Positions 19,767-29,551 of a stretch of DNA of 64,000 nucleotides are shown here, one piece after another. Location: the NCBI GenBank assembly GCA_002420115.1, contig DIHK01000047.1, forward strand, positions 1-64,000, in the 5' to 3' direction. The position numbers and the translations under genes were made by a program. Within the stretch, counting starts at the first letter, position 1. Each line of letters begins with the position of its first letter. The stretch is from Nitrospira sp. UBA5698. Lineage in GTDB: Bacteria; Nitrospirota; Nitrospiria; Nitrospirales; Nitrospiraceae. Under the pieces are notes generated by a model. The model was not told where the DNA came from, made no database searches, and saw only the letters and a list, made by a program, of their open reading frames with translations.

Positions 19767-20008
19767 ACCTCGTCCCTCCTTCATCAGATTGATTGCCATT
19801 AACCGTTATAATTTGTTGATCACATTCAATAAATCATTGTTGGTGTCGCAACTGACTTCCTAGCGACCCACTCGCACCTTCGATCACTTCCGAATCAAAT
19901 CATGACTCACAAACGAGCATAATTGAGCTGGAACGGTACTGAAACTGAGCTGTCCTGTCAAGGGCATGTTTCCCCACATGCAGCGTCGGATTTGAAAGTA
20001 CTACGAAG

Positions 20009-20029
20009 AGCTATTGGAAAACAATAGCT
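20009..20029 (-). terminator. Possible weak terminator hairpin after the M16 peptidase
   Basis: A perfect 8-bp stem AGCTATTG/CAATAGCT with a 5-nt loop begins 10 nt past the M16 stop codon on the minus strand. No T-tract follows, so intrinsic termination is uncertain. Confidence 0.35.
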
Positions 20030-20038
20030 TGCATGGTT

Positions 20039-21340
20039 TTATGCTCTGGCATTTCCTCGCGATGAGGTCATCGACAGAGGGAACCGTTTCCTTAATCCCT
20101 CGATCTGCCGGGATGAAAGCGGTCCCAAACCTGTCATGGCCATATTCTCAGTCGTAAACAGGCTACGTGTCACTCGGCTGACCTGTTGTTCCGTCACAGC
20201 ATCAATGTCTGAGATCATTTCCTCCAAGGAGGTGTGAGTGCCGGCGATGAGTTCATCCTTTGCAAGTTTGTTCATACGGCTATGCGAACTCTCCAGGCTC
20301 AACATCAGACCGCCTTTCATCTGTTCCTTGGTCCGTTTGAGTTCTTCACTGGTCATTCCACGTCCGGCCATTTTCTGAATCTCTCGATGAATCAGGTCCA
20401 GAACACGCGCAACCTCTCCGGCTCTGGTTCCGGCATACACGGTGACGGTACCGGTATCAGAATAACCCGATAAAAATGAATAAATCGAATACGATAACCC
20501 ACGCTTCTCTCTGATCTCTTGGAAGAGTCTCGAACTGACACTCCCTCCTAAGACGCTGTTGATTGCATAAATCACGTATCGGTCCTTATGACCGGCCGCG
20601 ATCCCTTGAAGTCCCACGCAGAGATGGACCTGCTCCAAGGATTTGTGCTTCAGGGTCACACCGCCATGCAGTTCAGCCGGCCAACGGGTTCCCGAATCGG
20701 TGGCTTTCGACACCTGATAGCGTCCAAAGAGCCGAGTCATCATTTTCTCGAGCTTTGGTTGATCGAAGTTCCCGGCAACAGCAACGACGATGCCTTCGGG
20801 GCGATAATGCCGATCCATGTACTCGAGAAGATCCTGACGACGAATGTGAAGGATCGTGGATGCCTTCCCAAGGATCGGACGACTCAACGGATGTGTGCCC
20901 ATTACCAACTTGGCGTGTAACTCTTGAATGAGATCTTCGGGATCATCTTGCACCATGCGAATTTCTTCGAGCACGACCTGTTTCTCTTTTTCAATTTCCT
21001 TCTGGTGGAGGCGAGAATGCAAGAAGAGGTCCGAGAGCAGGTCCAAGGCCTGAGGGAGATGCTGATCAAGAACTTTGACGTAGAAGGTCGTCGTCTCCCG
21101 CGTGGTAAACGCATTCATTTCACCGCCGAGTGCGTCAATTTCACGGGAGATGTCCGTCGCGGACCGTGAGGCCGTTCCCTTGAACAGCATATGCTCGATA
21201 AAGTGAGAATAGCCGGCTTCTTCGGGACGCTCGTCCCGAGAGCCGGCATTCACCCAGAGACCTATGGTGACGGACTTGACGGTCGGGATTTGCTCCGTAA
21301 CCAAGCGAATCCCGTTGTCGAGGATGACCTTGCGGTACAA
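20039..21340 (-). CDS. M16-family zinc metallopeptidase (processing-peptidase-like)
   Basis: A pitrilysin/insulinase-superfamily protein of 433 aa. The inverted zinc motif HFIEH is at residues 46-50, with the downstream glutamate in the EIRMVQDDPEDLIQELHAKL region. The C-terminal inactive-like domain carries RGLSYSIYSFLSGYSDTG, corresponding to the R/Y substrate-binding motif. It resembles the single-gene PqqL/YmxG-type peptidases, which are often located after pnp in bacteria. Here it starts 3 nt after the pnp stop and ends the rimP-to-pnp operon. There is no signal peptide, so it is cytoplasmic. Its substrate is unknown. Confidence 0.93.
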   Translation of the reverse strand: MYRKVILDNGIRLVTEQIPTVKSVTIGLWVNAGSRDERPEEAGYSHFIEHMLFKGTASRSATDISREIDALGGEMNAFTTRETTTFYVKVLDQHLPQALDLLSDLFLHSRLHQKEIEKEKQVVLEEIRMVQDDPEDLIQELHAKLVMGTHPLSRPILGKASTILHIRRQDLLEYMDRHYRPEGIVVAVAGNFDQPKLEKMMTRLFGRYQVSKATDSGTRWPAELHGGVTLKHKSLEQVHLCVGLQGIAAGHKDRYVIYAINSVLGGSVSSRLFQEIREKRGLSYSIYSFLSGYSDTGTVTVYAGTRAGEVARVLDLIHREIQKMAGRGMTSEELKRTKEQMKGGLMLSLESSHSRMNKLAKDELIAGTHTSLEEMISDIDAVTEQQVSRVTRSLFTTENMAMTGLGPLSSRQIEGLRKRFPLSMTSSRGNARA

Positions 21341-21343
21341 GTG

Positions 21344-23461
21344 TTAACCACCCGCTGGATCTGGTGCACCGCTGGTGGTCGGTGCCGGCATCGTTTCTTT
21401 TCGACTAAGACGGATTTTCCCCTGCTTATCGATTTCAAGCACTTTGACCAGAATTTGGTCCCCTTCGACCACTTCATCTGAAACCGACTTCACACGATGA
21501 TGGGCGAGTTGAGAGATATGCACGAGTCCATCCGTGCCCGGCAAGACTTCGACGAAGGCGCCGAAGTCCATGATCTTTCTCACCGTCCCGGAATACACCT
21601 TCCCGACTTCAACTTCCTCGGTCAGACGGTTGATGATGTCCTTGGCTTTCTGCAGCGATTCTCCGTCCGATGATGCGATCGTGACAATGCCGCTGTCTTC
21701 AACACTGATCTTGACGCCACAATCGGCTTGAATCCCACGAATCGTCTTCCCCCCCTGCCCGATGATATCCCGTATTTTGTCCTGTTTGACCTTCATCGTG
21801 TGGATACGAGGTGCGAAGGGCGAGAGGTCCGTGCGTGGTCCCTGGAGCGCGTTCGACATACGGCTCAGAATGTGGAGGCGCCCCGATCGAGCTTGTTCCA
21901 ACGCCTGCTGCATTAAGGCAGTGGTAATCCCGCCGATCTTGATGTCCATTTGTAACGCCGTCACCCCGTTCTTCGTCCCGCACACTTTGAAATCCATATC
22001 ACCCAAGTGATCTTCAAGACCGAGAATGTCGGACAAGATGATGACATCGTTTCCTTCCTTAATGAGCCCCATCGCAATTCCGGCGACCGGTTCCTTGATC
22101 GGAACACCTGCGTCCATCATTGCCAATGTTCCCCCACAAACCGTGGCCATCGAGGAAGACCCATTGGATTCGAGAATCTCGGACACAATGCGCAGGGTGT
22201 ACGGGAACACATCCTTCGTGGGGATGACAGGCTTCAACGCCCGTTCCGCCAATGCACCGTGGCCGACCTCACGTCTGCCGGGTGAGCGAAGCGGTCTCGC
22301 TTCTCCGACACTGAAAGGAGGAAAATTGTAATGCAACATGAATGTACGGGTATACTCGCCTTCCAACGCATCAATCCGCTGCTCATCGTCCGTCGTTCCG
22401 AGCGTCACAACGGCCAAGCTTTGGGTTTCTCCGCGAGTAAAGATGGCTGAACCATGTGCGCGCGGCAAGGCGCCGACTTCACAGGTGATCGGCCGGATAT
22501 CGGATGGCCCGCGCCCGTCCGCCCGTGACTGCTTCTCCAAAATCATTTTCCGGACTTCCGTGTATTCCAGCTGATGAAAGACTATTTTGACATGCCGCTC
22601 GCGTGACGCGTCTTCCGGTTTCTGGAGCTTCTGAATGGTCTCTGCCAGGATCTGATCCAATCGCTCCTGCCGTGCACTCTTGTTGGAAATCATGATGGCA
22701 TCACGAATCGGCTGAGCCACCAGCGACTTAATCTCCGCCTGCAGCGCGGCATCGATCGACTCCTGTACGACCTCTCGCTTGACGCGCCCGACCTTCTTCG
22801 CTAATTCATCGATCTTCCGAACAATCTTTTTGATTTCATTGTGCGCCAATTCCAGTGCCTGCAGCATGGTTTGTTCCGAAAGCTCATTGGCACCCGCCTC
22901 CACCATCATGACCGCATCGGCCGTCCCGGCCACCACAAGATGGAGGTCGCTTTGTTCCATCGCTTCGAGATCGGGATTGACGACGAGCTGCCCGTTAATA
23001 CAGCCGATCTTGACTCCGGCGACGGGTCCGTTGAATGGAATATTGGACACGGCCAGGGCAGCCGAGGCAGCGGTAATGCCGATGACGTCGGACGAACCCG
23101 TCTTGTCTGCGGAGAGAACCGAGGTAATGACCTGGGTTTCGAAATAGAACCCTTCGGGGAAGAGCGGACGGAGAGGACGATCGATCAATCGGCTGGTCAA
23201 GACCTCTTTCTCTGCCGGTCGACCTTCGCGTTTAAAATAGCCTCCTGGAATCTTGCCGGCCGCATAGGCTTTTTCTTGGTAGTCGACCGTCAACGGAAGG
23301 AAGTCGATCCCGGGCTTTGCCGTTTGCGCCGAAACAGCGGTGGCCAGAACGACCGTATCACCGTATGAGGCCCAAATCGAACCATCGGCTTGTTTCGCGA
23401 CGCGACCGGTTTCAAGCCGAAGCGTACGACCGGCAACTTCTACCTCTACAACATGTATCAT
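21344..23461 (-). CDS. pnp: Polyribonucleotide nucleotidyltransferase
   Basis: A phosphorolytic 3'-5' exoribonuclease of the RNA degradosome. Two RNase PH-like domains are present: the N-terminal with FLPLTVDYQEKAYAAGKIPGG-like segments and the second with SRADGRGPSDIRPI and MLHYNFPPFSVGE. A KH domain (about residues 553-612, IRDIIGQGGKTIRGIQ) and an S1 domain (about 620-690, YSGTVRKIMDFGAFVEV) follow. The length of 705 aa is normal. The start has GGAG 8 nt upstream. It is separated from rpsO by 219 nt and from the M16 gene by 3 nt. Confidence 0.97.
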   Translation of the reverse strand: MIHVVEVEVAGRTLRLETGRVAKQADGSIWASYGDTVVLATAVSAQTAKPGIDFLPLTVDYQEKAYAAGKIPGGYFKREGRPAEKEVLTSRLIDRPLRPLFPEGFYFETQVITSVLSADKTGSSDVIGITAASAALAVSNIPFNGPVAGVKIGCINGQLVVNPDLEAMEQSDLHLVVAGTADAVMMVEAGANELSEQTMLQALELAHNEIKKIVRKIDELAKKVGRVKREVVQESIDAALQAEIKSLVAQPIRDAIMISNKSARQERLDQILAETIQKLQKPEDASRERHVKIVFHQLEYTEVRKMILEKQSRADGRGPSDIRPITCEVGALPRAHGSAIFTRGETQSLAVVTLGTTDDEQRIDALEGEYTRTFMLHYNFPPFSVGEARPLRSPGRREVGHGALAERALKPVIPTKDVFPYTLRIVSEILESNGSSSMATVCGGTLAMMDAGVPIKEPVAGIAMGLIKEGNDVIILSDILGLEDHLGDMDFKVCGTKNGVTALQMDIKIGGITTALMQQALEQARSGRLHILSRMSNALQGPRTDLSPFAPRIHTMKVKQDKIRDIIGQGGKTIRGIQADCGVKISVEDSGIVTIASSDGESLQKAKDIINRLTEEVEVGKVYSGTVRKIMDFGAFVEVLPGTDGLVHISQLAHHRVKSVSDEVVEGDQILVKVLEIDKQGKIRLSRKETMPAPTTSGAPDPAGG

Positions 23462-23680
23462 CTATGGTCTCCTCTGGTTAGGTCCACAGATGCCCACTGA
23501 GATGCGCTCTGGTCGACGCGCCTCGCCGCTCAGCCGAGCACGCGAATGGGCAATGCGTCTGCGATCCATTGCCGGACGATTTCCCCGGACAGTGGAGGAA
23601 CAGGGCGCATGTCGGTGTTCATCTGTGGGACATGCGAGTCATGCGTTGGCGCCGGTCCACGCCGTTCTTGGAACGACCGG

Positions 23681-23950
23681 TTACTTGCGTATACCGAGAC
23701 GATCGATAATGGCCCGGTAACGAGCCTCATCCACTCCGCGAAGATAGTCCAATAGCCGACGACGCCGTCCGACCAATTGCAACAACCCACGCCGCGAGTG
23801 ATGATCCTTCTTGTGGGTCTTGAAATGCTCGGTCAGATAGGTGATGCGATTCGTCAAGACCGCTATTTGGACTTCGGGAGAGCCGGAGTCTTTTTCGTGC
23901 TGCTGATATTGCTGAATCAGTGTTGCCTTTGCTTCCTTCAATAACGCCAT
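23681..23950 (-). CDS. rpsO: 30S ribosomal protein S15
   Basis: A primary 16S rRNA-binding protein of the central domain of the small subunit. All 89 residues fit the family, with GSPEVQIAVLTNRITYLTEHFK, HKKDHHSRRGLLQLVGRRRRLLDYL and the C-terminal YRAIIDRLGIRK. The gene lies between truB and pnp, the classic arrangement. In several bacteria S15 regulates its own translation through an upstream RNA structure. Here only 16 nt separate it from truB, so any such structure would lie inside truB. Confidence 0.98.
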   Translation of the reverse strand: MALLKEAKATLIQQYQQHEKDSGSPEVQIAVLTNRITYLTEHFKTHKKDHHSRRGLLQLVGRRRRLLDYLRGVDEARYRAIIDRLGIRK

Positions 23951-23966
23951 AACTACTCCTTCTCCA

Positions 23967-24917
23967 TTAATGACTCGAGAGACTCAATACTTTACGTACC
24001 TTAATTGATCCCAGACCGGTCTGATCATGAATTCCGATTGCCAACAGTCGCCCAGCCTCATCCTTCAGGCGTACGTTGCCCGTCCCCAGGGAAGTGAGAG
24101 ACTGCCCGTTTCCCACCGGGGACACGGGTGTCCCGTGCAAAACCCGTTCGGCCTGCTCGCCGTTGACCACCACCGCAGGAAGCTCGAAGAGGAGCTCGTC
24201 CAGCGAAAGAAAGTGCGGTGCGAGAGTTCTCTCCTTAAGGTGAGAGGCAACTTGCTCGACCGTTAATGCACGTTCGATCGACAGCGGCCCTACACGGCGC
24301 CGTTCCAGCGCCGACAGGTGTCCCCCGACACCTAAGGCCTGACCAATATCGGCACAGAGCGTGCGCACATACGTGCCTTTTGAACAGACAACGCGCAACG
24401 TGGCATTCTGGCCGTCAAAGGACATGAGTTCCAGCGCATGAATCACGATAGAACGTTCAGCCCGATCAATCGTCTTGCCGGCCCTGGCGGCCTTGTAGAG
24501 TCGTTGTCCGCCCACCTTCACCGCTGAATACATCGGCGGCAGTTGACGTTGGATGCCCCGGAATCCGGTGAGCACCGCCTGAAGATCGCCTTCCGTGATT
24601 CCACGTGGGTCACTCCTGGCCAACAGCCGACCGGTTACATCCTGCGTATCCGTCGTCTCTCCAAGCCGCAACTGAGCTCGGTACTCCTTATCCCAATCAA
24701 CCAGGTATTCAGCAATTCTTGTGGCTCGCCCCACTAGAATCGGCAAAACGCCTGTGGCACTGGGATCTAATGTTCCGGCATGCCCGACTTTGCTTTCTTT
24801 CAGCAGGGCCCGAACCTTTGCAACGACATCGTGCGACGTCCATCCGGCTTCTTTGTGAACAACAAGAACGCCCTCTTGGGACACCCTCTGATCAAGCATC
24901 GTGGTGACACTGGTCAT
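23967..24917 (-). CDS. truB: tRNA pseudouridine(55) synthase TruB
   Basis: Forms pseudouridine 55 in the T-loop of most tRNAs. The N-terminal segment VLVVHKEAGWTSHDVVAKVR and the catalytic-Asp motif VGHAGTLDPSATGVLPI (about residues 40-56) are present. They are followed by YSAVKVGGQRLYKAARAG and CSKGTYVRTLCADIG. A C-terminal PUA-like extension brings the length to 316 aa. The frame starts 4 nt after the rbfA stop. About 15 residues precede the usual family start, so a later start is possible. Confidence 0.95.
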   Translation of the reverse strand: MTSVTTMLDQRVSQEGVLVVHKEAGWTSHDVVAKVRALLKESKVGHAGTLDPSATGVLPILVGRATRIAEYLVDWDKEYRAQLRLGETTDTQDVTGRLLARSDPRGITEGDLQAVLTGFRGIQRQLPPMYSAVKVGGQRLYKAARAGKTIDRAERSIVIHALELMSFDGQNATLRVVCSKGTYVRTLCADIGQALGVGGHLSALERRRVGPLSIERALTVEQVASHLKERTLAPHFLSLDELLFELPAVVVNGEQAERVLHGTPVSPVGNGQSLTSLGTGNVRLKDEAGRLLAIGIHDQTGLGSIKVRKVLSLSSH

Positions 24918-24921
24918 CGCG

Positions 24922-25332
24922 TCAAGACCCTGAAATACTGGATCCCTCAGTGGAGTCTTCCGGGAGTTGCCGTTCTCCGTCGGTACTGTGCAATCCCGCC
25001 AACAACTGGTCGATCCGATTACCCCGTATGCCGCTCACATCCTTCTTGAAGATCACGTCCGGGAGGTAACGGAGCGACAGACGCCGTCCTAACTCAGCCC
25101 GTACGAACCCACTCGCCTTTGATAGCCCTGTAAAGACTTCGCGCTCAGCCGCGTCCCGCTCCATAGTCGTGACGAAGACATAGGCAATACGCAAATCCCC
25201 CGTGAGTTCGACATCGGTCACCGTGACGCCATGCACCCGAGGATCTTTAATTTTTCGCATGAGAATATCGGCCACTTCCATGCGAATCTGATCGGCAACT
25301 CGATCAGCCCGTTTGTAGGTTGCCTTAGACAT
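24922..25332 (-). CDS. rbfA: Ribosome-binding factor A
   Basis: A 30S maturation and cold-adaptation factor with a KH-like fold that acts on the 5' end of 16S rRNA. The family features are the N-terminal YKRADRVADQIRMEVADIL, DPRVHGVTVTDVELTGDLR, and the conserved region FVRAELGRRLSLRYLPDVIF. The length of 136 aa includes a short acidic/Ser-rich tail. It lies between the DUF503 gene and truB in the rimP-pnp operon. Confidence 0.94.
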   Translation of the reverse strand: MSKATYKRADRVADQIRMEVADILMRKIKDPRVHGVTVTDVELTGDLRIAYVFVTTMERDAAEREVFTGLSKASGFVRAELGRRLSLRYLPDVIFKKDVSGIRGNRIDQLLAGLHSTDGERQLPEDSTEGSSISGS

Positions 25333-25373
25333 TGTAAAATGACGGTCCTCAGCAGCGACTACATGGACCGAAT

Positions 25374-25655
25374 CTAGAGCAACTCCTGTTGCGAACGAAC
25401 CACCTCGAGAACCGGCATGCTTTTGATCAGGTTCAGCGCCTGTTCTAAGACTTGGCTTACAAAACGCCCCTCACTTGCTACACACGCCATCGCGAGAACG
25501 GCCTTCTGCCAGAGATCCTGGCCATCGACTTCGGCCACAGAGAGGTTAAATTTGCTTCGGAGCCGTTCTTTGAGTCCATGCAAGACCTGCCGTTTATCCT
25601 TCAACGATTGGCTCTCCGCGATGAACAATTCGACCGTACAGAGCCCCACCACCAT
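25374..25655 (-). CDS. DUF503 / YlxP-like protein
   Basis: A 93-residue protein of the DUF503 (YlxP-like) family, which lies between infB and rbfA in many bacteria and is thought to act in ribosome or RNA metabolism, without a settled function. The family pattern MVVGLCTVELFIAESQSLKDKR, LKERLRSKFNLSVAEVD and the DLWQKAVLAMACVA segment are visible. It is separated from infB by 110 nt that contain nothing recognisable, and from rbfA by 41 nt. It is probably cytoplasmic. Confidence 0.85.
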   Translation of the reverse strand: MVVGLCTVELFIAESQSLKDKRQVLHGLKERLRSKFNLSVAEVDGQDLWQKAVLAMACVASEGRFVSQVLEQALNLIKSMPVLEVVRSQQELL

Positions 25656-25765
25656 AATGACTGCCTACAAAATGGCTGGTACCCGAGCCAATCTCCGCGA
25701 GAGAGCCTTACAGCGCACTCTTCCCAAGCACAACCAGACAGCGCCGTCGTGATCTGGACCGACAG

Positions 25766-28327
25766 CTAGAGCTTCGTTGCAATTTTGTCGATCGTATACG
25801 CTTCGACAATGTCTCCCGCTTTGACATCATTGAAATTCTCGATGCTCAACCCACACTCGTACCCCTGCTGGACCTCGCGCACATCGTCTTTGAATCGTCT
25901 CAATGAGCCAAACTTGCCTTGATAAACCACCACATTGTCGCGAATCACGCGGACTCCGGCACTCGTTCGGGAGATGAGGCCGTCAACCACATAGGCACCC
26001 GCGACTGCGCCGACCTTGGGAATCATAAAGACCTGACGGACCTCGGCACGTCCCAGGACTCGCTCCTTGAGTGTCGGCTCAAGCAAGCCTTCCATGGCAG
26101 CCTTGATGTCGGCAATGGCGTCATAGATGATCGTATAGAGCCGGACATCGACTCCTTGCTGTTCCGCCAATGCCGTGGCCTTCGGTTCAGGCCTGATATT
26201 GAAACCGATGATGATCGCCCGCGACGCTGCCGCGAGCAGGACATCGGATTCCATGATTCCCCCGACCGCGTTATGAATGACCCGCAGCTTGACCGCGTCT
26301 GTCGATAACTTTTCAACCGCCCCAGCCAAGGCTTCTGACGATCCCTGCACATCGGCTTTGATGACGATCGCTAACTCCTTCACCGAACCTTCTTGGATTT
26401 TTGCAAAGAGGTCATCAAGCGAAACCTTCGCCGGGCTGGTCAACTCGGCTGCTCGACGCTTCTGAGCTCGCTCTTCAGCAATCTCCCTGGCTACCCGCTC
26501 ATTCGAGACGACATGAAAGACATCTCCTGCCGACGGGACACCCGGTAAGCCGATGACTTCGACAGGAATAGACGGCCCTGCCTGCTGGACTTTTTCCCCG
26601 CGATCATTGATGAGCGCCCGCACCCGGCCACTGAACGTGCCCACGACATACGCATCGCCGCCCCGCAACGTCCCATTCTGCACCAGTACCGTAGCGACCG
26701 GCCCTCTCCCTCGTTCAATCTTAGCCTCAACGACCGTCCCTCTCGCTTGCCGATGCGGATCCGCCTTGAGCTCAAGCACTTCAGCCTGCAAAAGAATCAT
26801 TTCCAAAAGGGTGTCCAGACCTGTTTTTTGCTTGGCCGACACCTCCACCATGATCGTATCGCCACCCCAAGCTTCAGAAATGAGCCCATGTTCCGAGAGT
26901 GCATTCTTGACCCGATCCGGATTGGCGGTGGGCTTATCGATCTTGTTCATGGCGACGATGAGTGGAACGCCGGCGGCTTTCGCATGATGGATGGCCTCGA
27001 TGGTTTGAGGCATAACCCCATCGTCTGCGGCAACGACCAGAATGACCACATCCGTGACCTTAGCCCCACGGGCTCTCATGGCCGTGAAGGCCTCATGGCC
27101 AGGCGTATCCAAGAAGGTGACCTGCTTACCTCGCACCGAAACCGTATAGGCCCCGATATGTTGCGTGATGCCGCCCGCCTCGCCCTCCGCAACATTGGTT
27201 TGACGAATAGCGTCGAGCAGCGATGTTTTCCCGTGATCGACATGACCCATGATCGTCACGACGGGCGGCCGAGGTTCAGGTCGTTCTTCACCGCCGGTCT
27301 CCAGTACATCTTGCAACAAGTCGTCCCCTACTTTTTCAACGGCAATGTCGATCTTGACGCCGCTCTCTTCAGCCAACATTGCCGCTGCATCCAGATTCAT
27401 AGGTTGATGAAAGGTCAGCATCTGACCCATCTCCATGAGCTTCCGCACAATGTCCGCCGGACGCTGACCGATCAACTCCGCAAATTCCTTCACCGTCGTT
27501 CTCGGAGTGATTTTGACGCTTTTTCGTCGAGGCTTCGTCACCTCAGAGGGAGCGCTATGGTGCAGATGCTTGGATCGGTCGTCACGACGCTGGACCGGAA
27601 TGGCCCGAAGATCTTGCCAACGTGCAGCATCCTCCCTGAGCTTGACATCTTGCTGGTCGTCTTTGGGTCGACCTGTCTTCCGGGTTTTCTTGAGTTTGTC
27701 TTTTTGTCCTTCGGCTGCGATCGCCTCGAACGCCATACTCTTTTTTTGGCCAGGGACAGACTCAACCGTCGTGGCGACAACAGAAGGCGGGACGGTGGTC
27801 GCCTTGGGCTGAGCGTCCTCCGGCTTAGGAGCCACCACGGGAGGTACCACTGCAGCCGGAGGGGTGGTCGCCACTTCCTCTCGGACCTCATCCGTGCCTG
27901 GGCCGGGAACGACGAGTTCTTCAAGAATGGGGTGATCCGCGGTCGCCGACGGTTCAAGCTGAGCTGATCGCTCGCTTTCCAAGGTCGGTGGCGACGAGAA
28001 GACCTCTACAGGCTCCTCTTCCTTCTTACGCTTGATCAGAATACGCCGTTTATCTGGCTTGGCCGGCTCTTCAACGGGTTGACTCTTTCCCACCGAAGCC
28101 TTGCTCTGCCCCACAGCAGGAATAGATTTGGATGGAGAGCCACCGTCACTTCCTGCTCCCTGGCTTTTTGATTGCGGGGCAAGCTTTCCCAATACTTTCT
28201 CCACAATCTCATCATCGAGCGCATTGCTATGGGATGTCACCGACACACCCATTTTCTTGAGCTCCGGGATGAGCACGCGATTTTCGATGCCTAGTTTCTT
28301 TGCCAGTTCGTATACACGCATTGCCAT
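25766..28327 (-). CDS. infB: Translation initiation factor IF-2
   Basis: The GTPase that brings fMet-tRNA to the 30S subunit. The N-terminal IF2_N domain (MRVYELAKKLGIENRVLIPELKKMG) is followed by a long charged, Pro/Ala-rich linker (about residues 60-260). The second IF2_N-like segment precedes the G domain. G1 is GHVDHGKTSLL (about residue 361), G3 DTPGHEAF, G4 NKIDKP (about residue 459) and G5 SAKQKTG. Domains II to IV complete the 853 residues. The gene lies 16 nt after nusA and the whole minus-strand order matches the standard nusA-infB operon. Confidence 0.98.
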   Translation of the reverse strand: MAMRVYELAKKLGIENRVLIPELKKMGVSVTSHSNALDDEIVEKVLGKLAPQSKSQGAGSDGGSPSKSIPAVGQSKASVGKSQPVEEPAKPDKRRILIKRKKEEEPVEVFSSPPTLESERSAQLEPSATADHPILEELVVPGPGTDEVREEVATTPPAAVVPPVVAPKPEDAQPKATTVPPSVVATTVESVPGQKKSMAFEAIAAEGQKDKLKKTRKTGRPKDDQQDVKLREDAARWQDLRAIPVQRRDDRSKHLHHSAPSEVTKPRRKSVKITPRTTVKEFAELIGQRPADIVRKLMEMGQMLTFHQPMNLDAAAMLAEESGVKIDIAVEKVGDDLLQDVLETGGEERPEPRPPVVTIMGHVDHGKTSLLDAIRQTNVAEGEAGGITQHIGAYTVSVRGKQVTFLDTPGHEAFTAMRARGAKVTDVVILVVAADDGVMPQTIEAIHHAKAAGVPLIVAMNKIDKPTANPDRVKNALSEHGLISEAWGGDTIMVEVSAKQKTGLDTLLEMILLQAEVLELKADPHRQARGTVVEAKIERGRGPVATVLVQNGTLRGGDAYVVGTFSGRVRALINDRGEKVQQAGPSIPVEVIGLPGVPSAGDVFHVVSNERVAREIAEERAQKRRAAELTSPAKVSLDDLFAKIQEGSVKELAIVIKADVQGSSEALAGAVEKLSTDAVKLRVIHNAVGGIMESDVLLAAASRAIIIGFNIRPEPKATALAEQQGVDVRLYTIIYDAIADIKAAMEGLLEPTLKERVLGRAEVRQVFMIPKVGAVAGAYVVDGLISRTSAGVRVIRDNVVVYQGKFGSLRRFKDDVREVQQGYECGLSIENFNDVKAGDIVEAYTIDKIATKL

Positions 28328-28343
28328 CAGACGATTCCGTATC

Positions 28344-29501
28344 CTACTCCGATTCGTTCATTGCCTCTTCCGCCCTCGCCGCTTGACGTGCCTCTTCCTG
28401 GAGTCGCTGCGCCTCCGTCTCTTCCGCCAGCGCCGCTTTAATTTCCTTATCGCGCTCCACTTTTTCTTTTTCGTACTCCGTAGCGCTGATAATGTCGATC
28501 TTCCATCCCGTCAGACGCGCCGCCAACCGGACGTTTTGGCCGTTCTTGCCAATCGCCAAAGACAACTGCGAATCGGCAGCGACCACGAGCGCTGATTTCT
28601 TCTCCTCGTCGATACCGACTTTCTCGATCGTGGCAGGATTTAACGCTTCCGCAATAAATACCCGTGGATCCTGCGTCCAGGTAATGATGTCGATCTTTTC
28701 ACCACGCAACTCACGGACGACCGCTTGCACACGGGACCCTTTAATACCGACACAAGCGCCCACCGGATCCACCGCTTTTTCCCGCGATGTCACGGCAATC
28801 TTCGTGCGATCCCCCGGCTCTCGAACAACCGACTTGATTTCGATAATTTTCTCCATAATCTCAGGCACTTCAATTTCAAAAAGCTTCGCAACGAACTGAG
28901 GATGGCTTCGAGACACGATCACTTGCACATCCTTCGGGGTTCGACGAACTTCCAAGAGCATGGCTTTCACCCGATCGCCACGCCGATACGTTTCACGTGG
29001 GATCTGCTCCTGTATCGGGAGAATCGCCTCCGTCTTCCCGAGATCCACGAGGTAATTGCGGCGTTCCATTCCTAGAATGATGCCGGTGACCAAATCCCCC
29101 TGCCGCGTGGAGTATTCCTTCTGAACCGCCTCCCATTCTGCTTCACGAACCTTCTGAAAAATGACTTGCTTGGCGGTTTGGGCGGCAATTCTCCCCAATT
29201 CATTCATTTCAATCAGGGAGCCGATCTCATCCCCGACTTCAGCTTCGCTGTCGTATTGACGTGCTTCACTCAACGAAATCTCGGCTTTGGGATTGCTGAC
29301 CGTCTCGACGATCGTCTTTTTAGAGACCACGGAGATTTCTCCGGTTTTCGGATCGATCTCAACCTGAATGTTCTCAGCCTGACCAAAACGCTTTTTCGCG
29401 GCAGTCTGCAGAGCGGATTCGATGGCTCCGATCACGCGCGCCTTGTCGATTCCTTTTTGGCGGCCGATTTCGTCAATTACTGAAATCAGTTCTCGGTTCA
29501 T
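28344..29501 (-). CDS. nusA: Transcription termination/antitermination protein NusA
   Basis: Modulates RNA polymerase pausing, termination and antitermination. The order is an N-terminal polymerase-binding domain (residues 1-130), an S1 domain (about 135-200, GDLVTGIILGMERRNYLVDLG), then KH1 (about 200-275, including GDRTKIAVTS and DPVGACVGIKGSRVQ) and KH2 (about 280-345, NVRLAARLTGWKIDI). The C-terminus is a charged helical tail without acidic repeats, giving a short 385-residue form typical of many non-proteobacteria. It lies between rimP and infB. Confidence 0.97.
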   Translation of the reverse strand: MNRELISVIDEIGRQKGIDKARVIGAIESALQTAAKKRFGQAENIQVEIDPKTGEISVVSKKTIVETVSNPKAEISLSEARQYDSEAEVGDEIGSLIEMNELGRIAAQTAKQVIFQKVREAEWEAVQKEYSTRQGDLVTGIILGMERRNYLVDLGKTEAILPIQEQIPRETYRRGDRVKAMLLEVRRTPKDVQVIVSRSHPQFVAKLFEIEVPEIMEKIIEIKSVVREPGDRTKIAVTSREKAVDPVGACVGIKGSRVQAVVRELRGEKIDIITWTQDPRVFIAEALNPATIEKVGIDEEKKSALVVAADSQLSLAIGKNGQNVRLAARLTGWKIDIISATEYEKEKVERDKEIKAALAEETEAQRLQEEARQAARAEEAMNESE

Positions 29502-29551
29502 ACCTCACGCTCCTGCATCCGGTTTTCACCCACGGCGCCCTTACCCCGTAT

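Noticed and set aside
23462..23680. Possible small gene between pnp and rpsO
   Set aside because: Frames on both strands are short, lack a ribosome binding site and overlap rpsO; no codon bias seen.
26747..27967. Plus-strand frame of about 406 codons
   Set aside because: It is the antisense shadow of infB, which is certain from its G-domain motifs.
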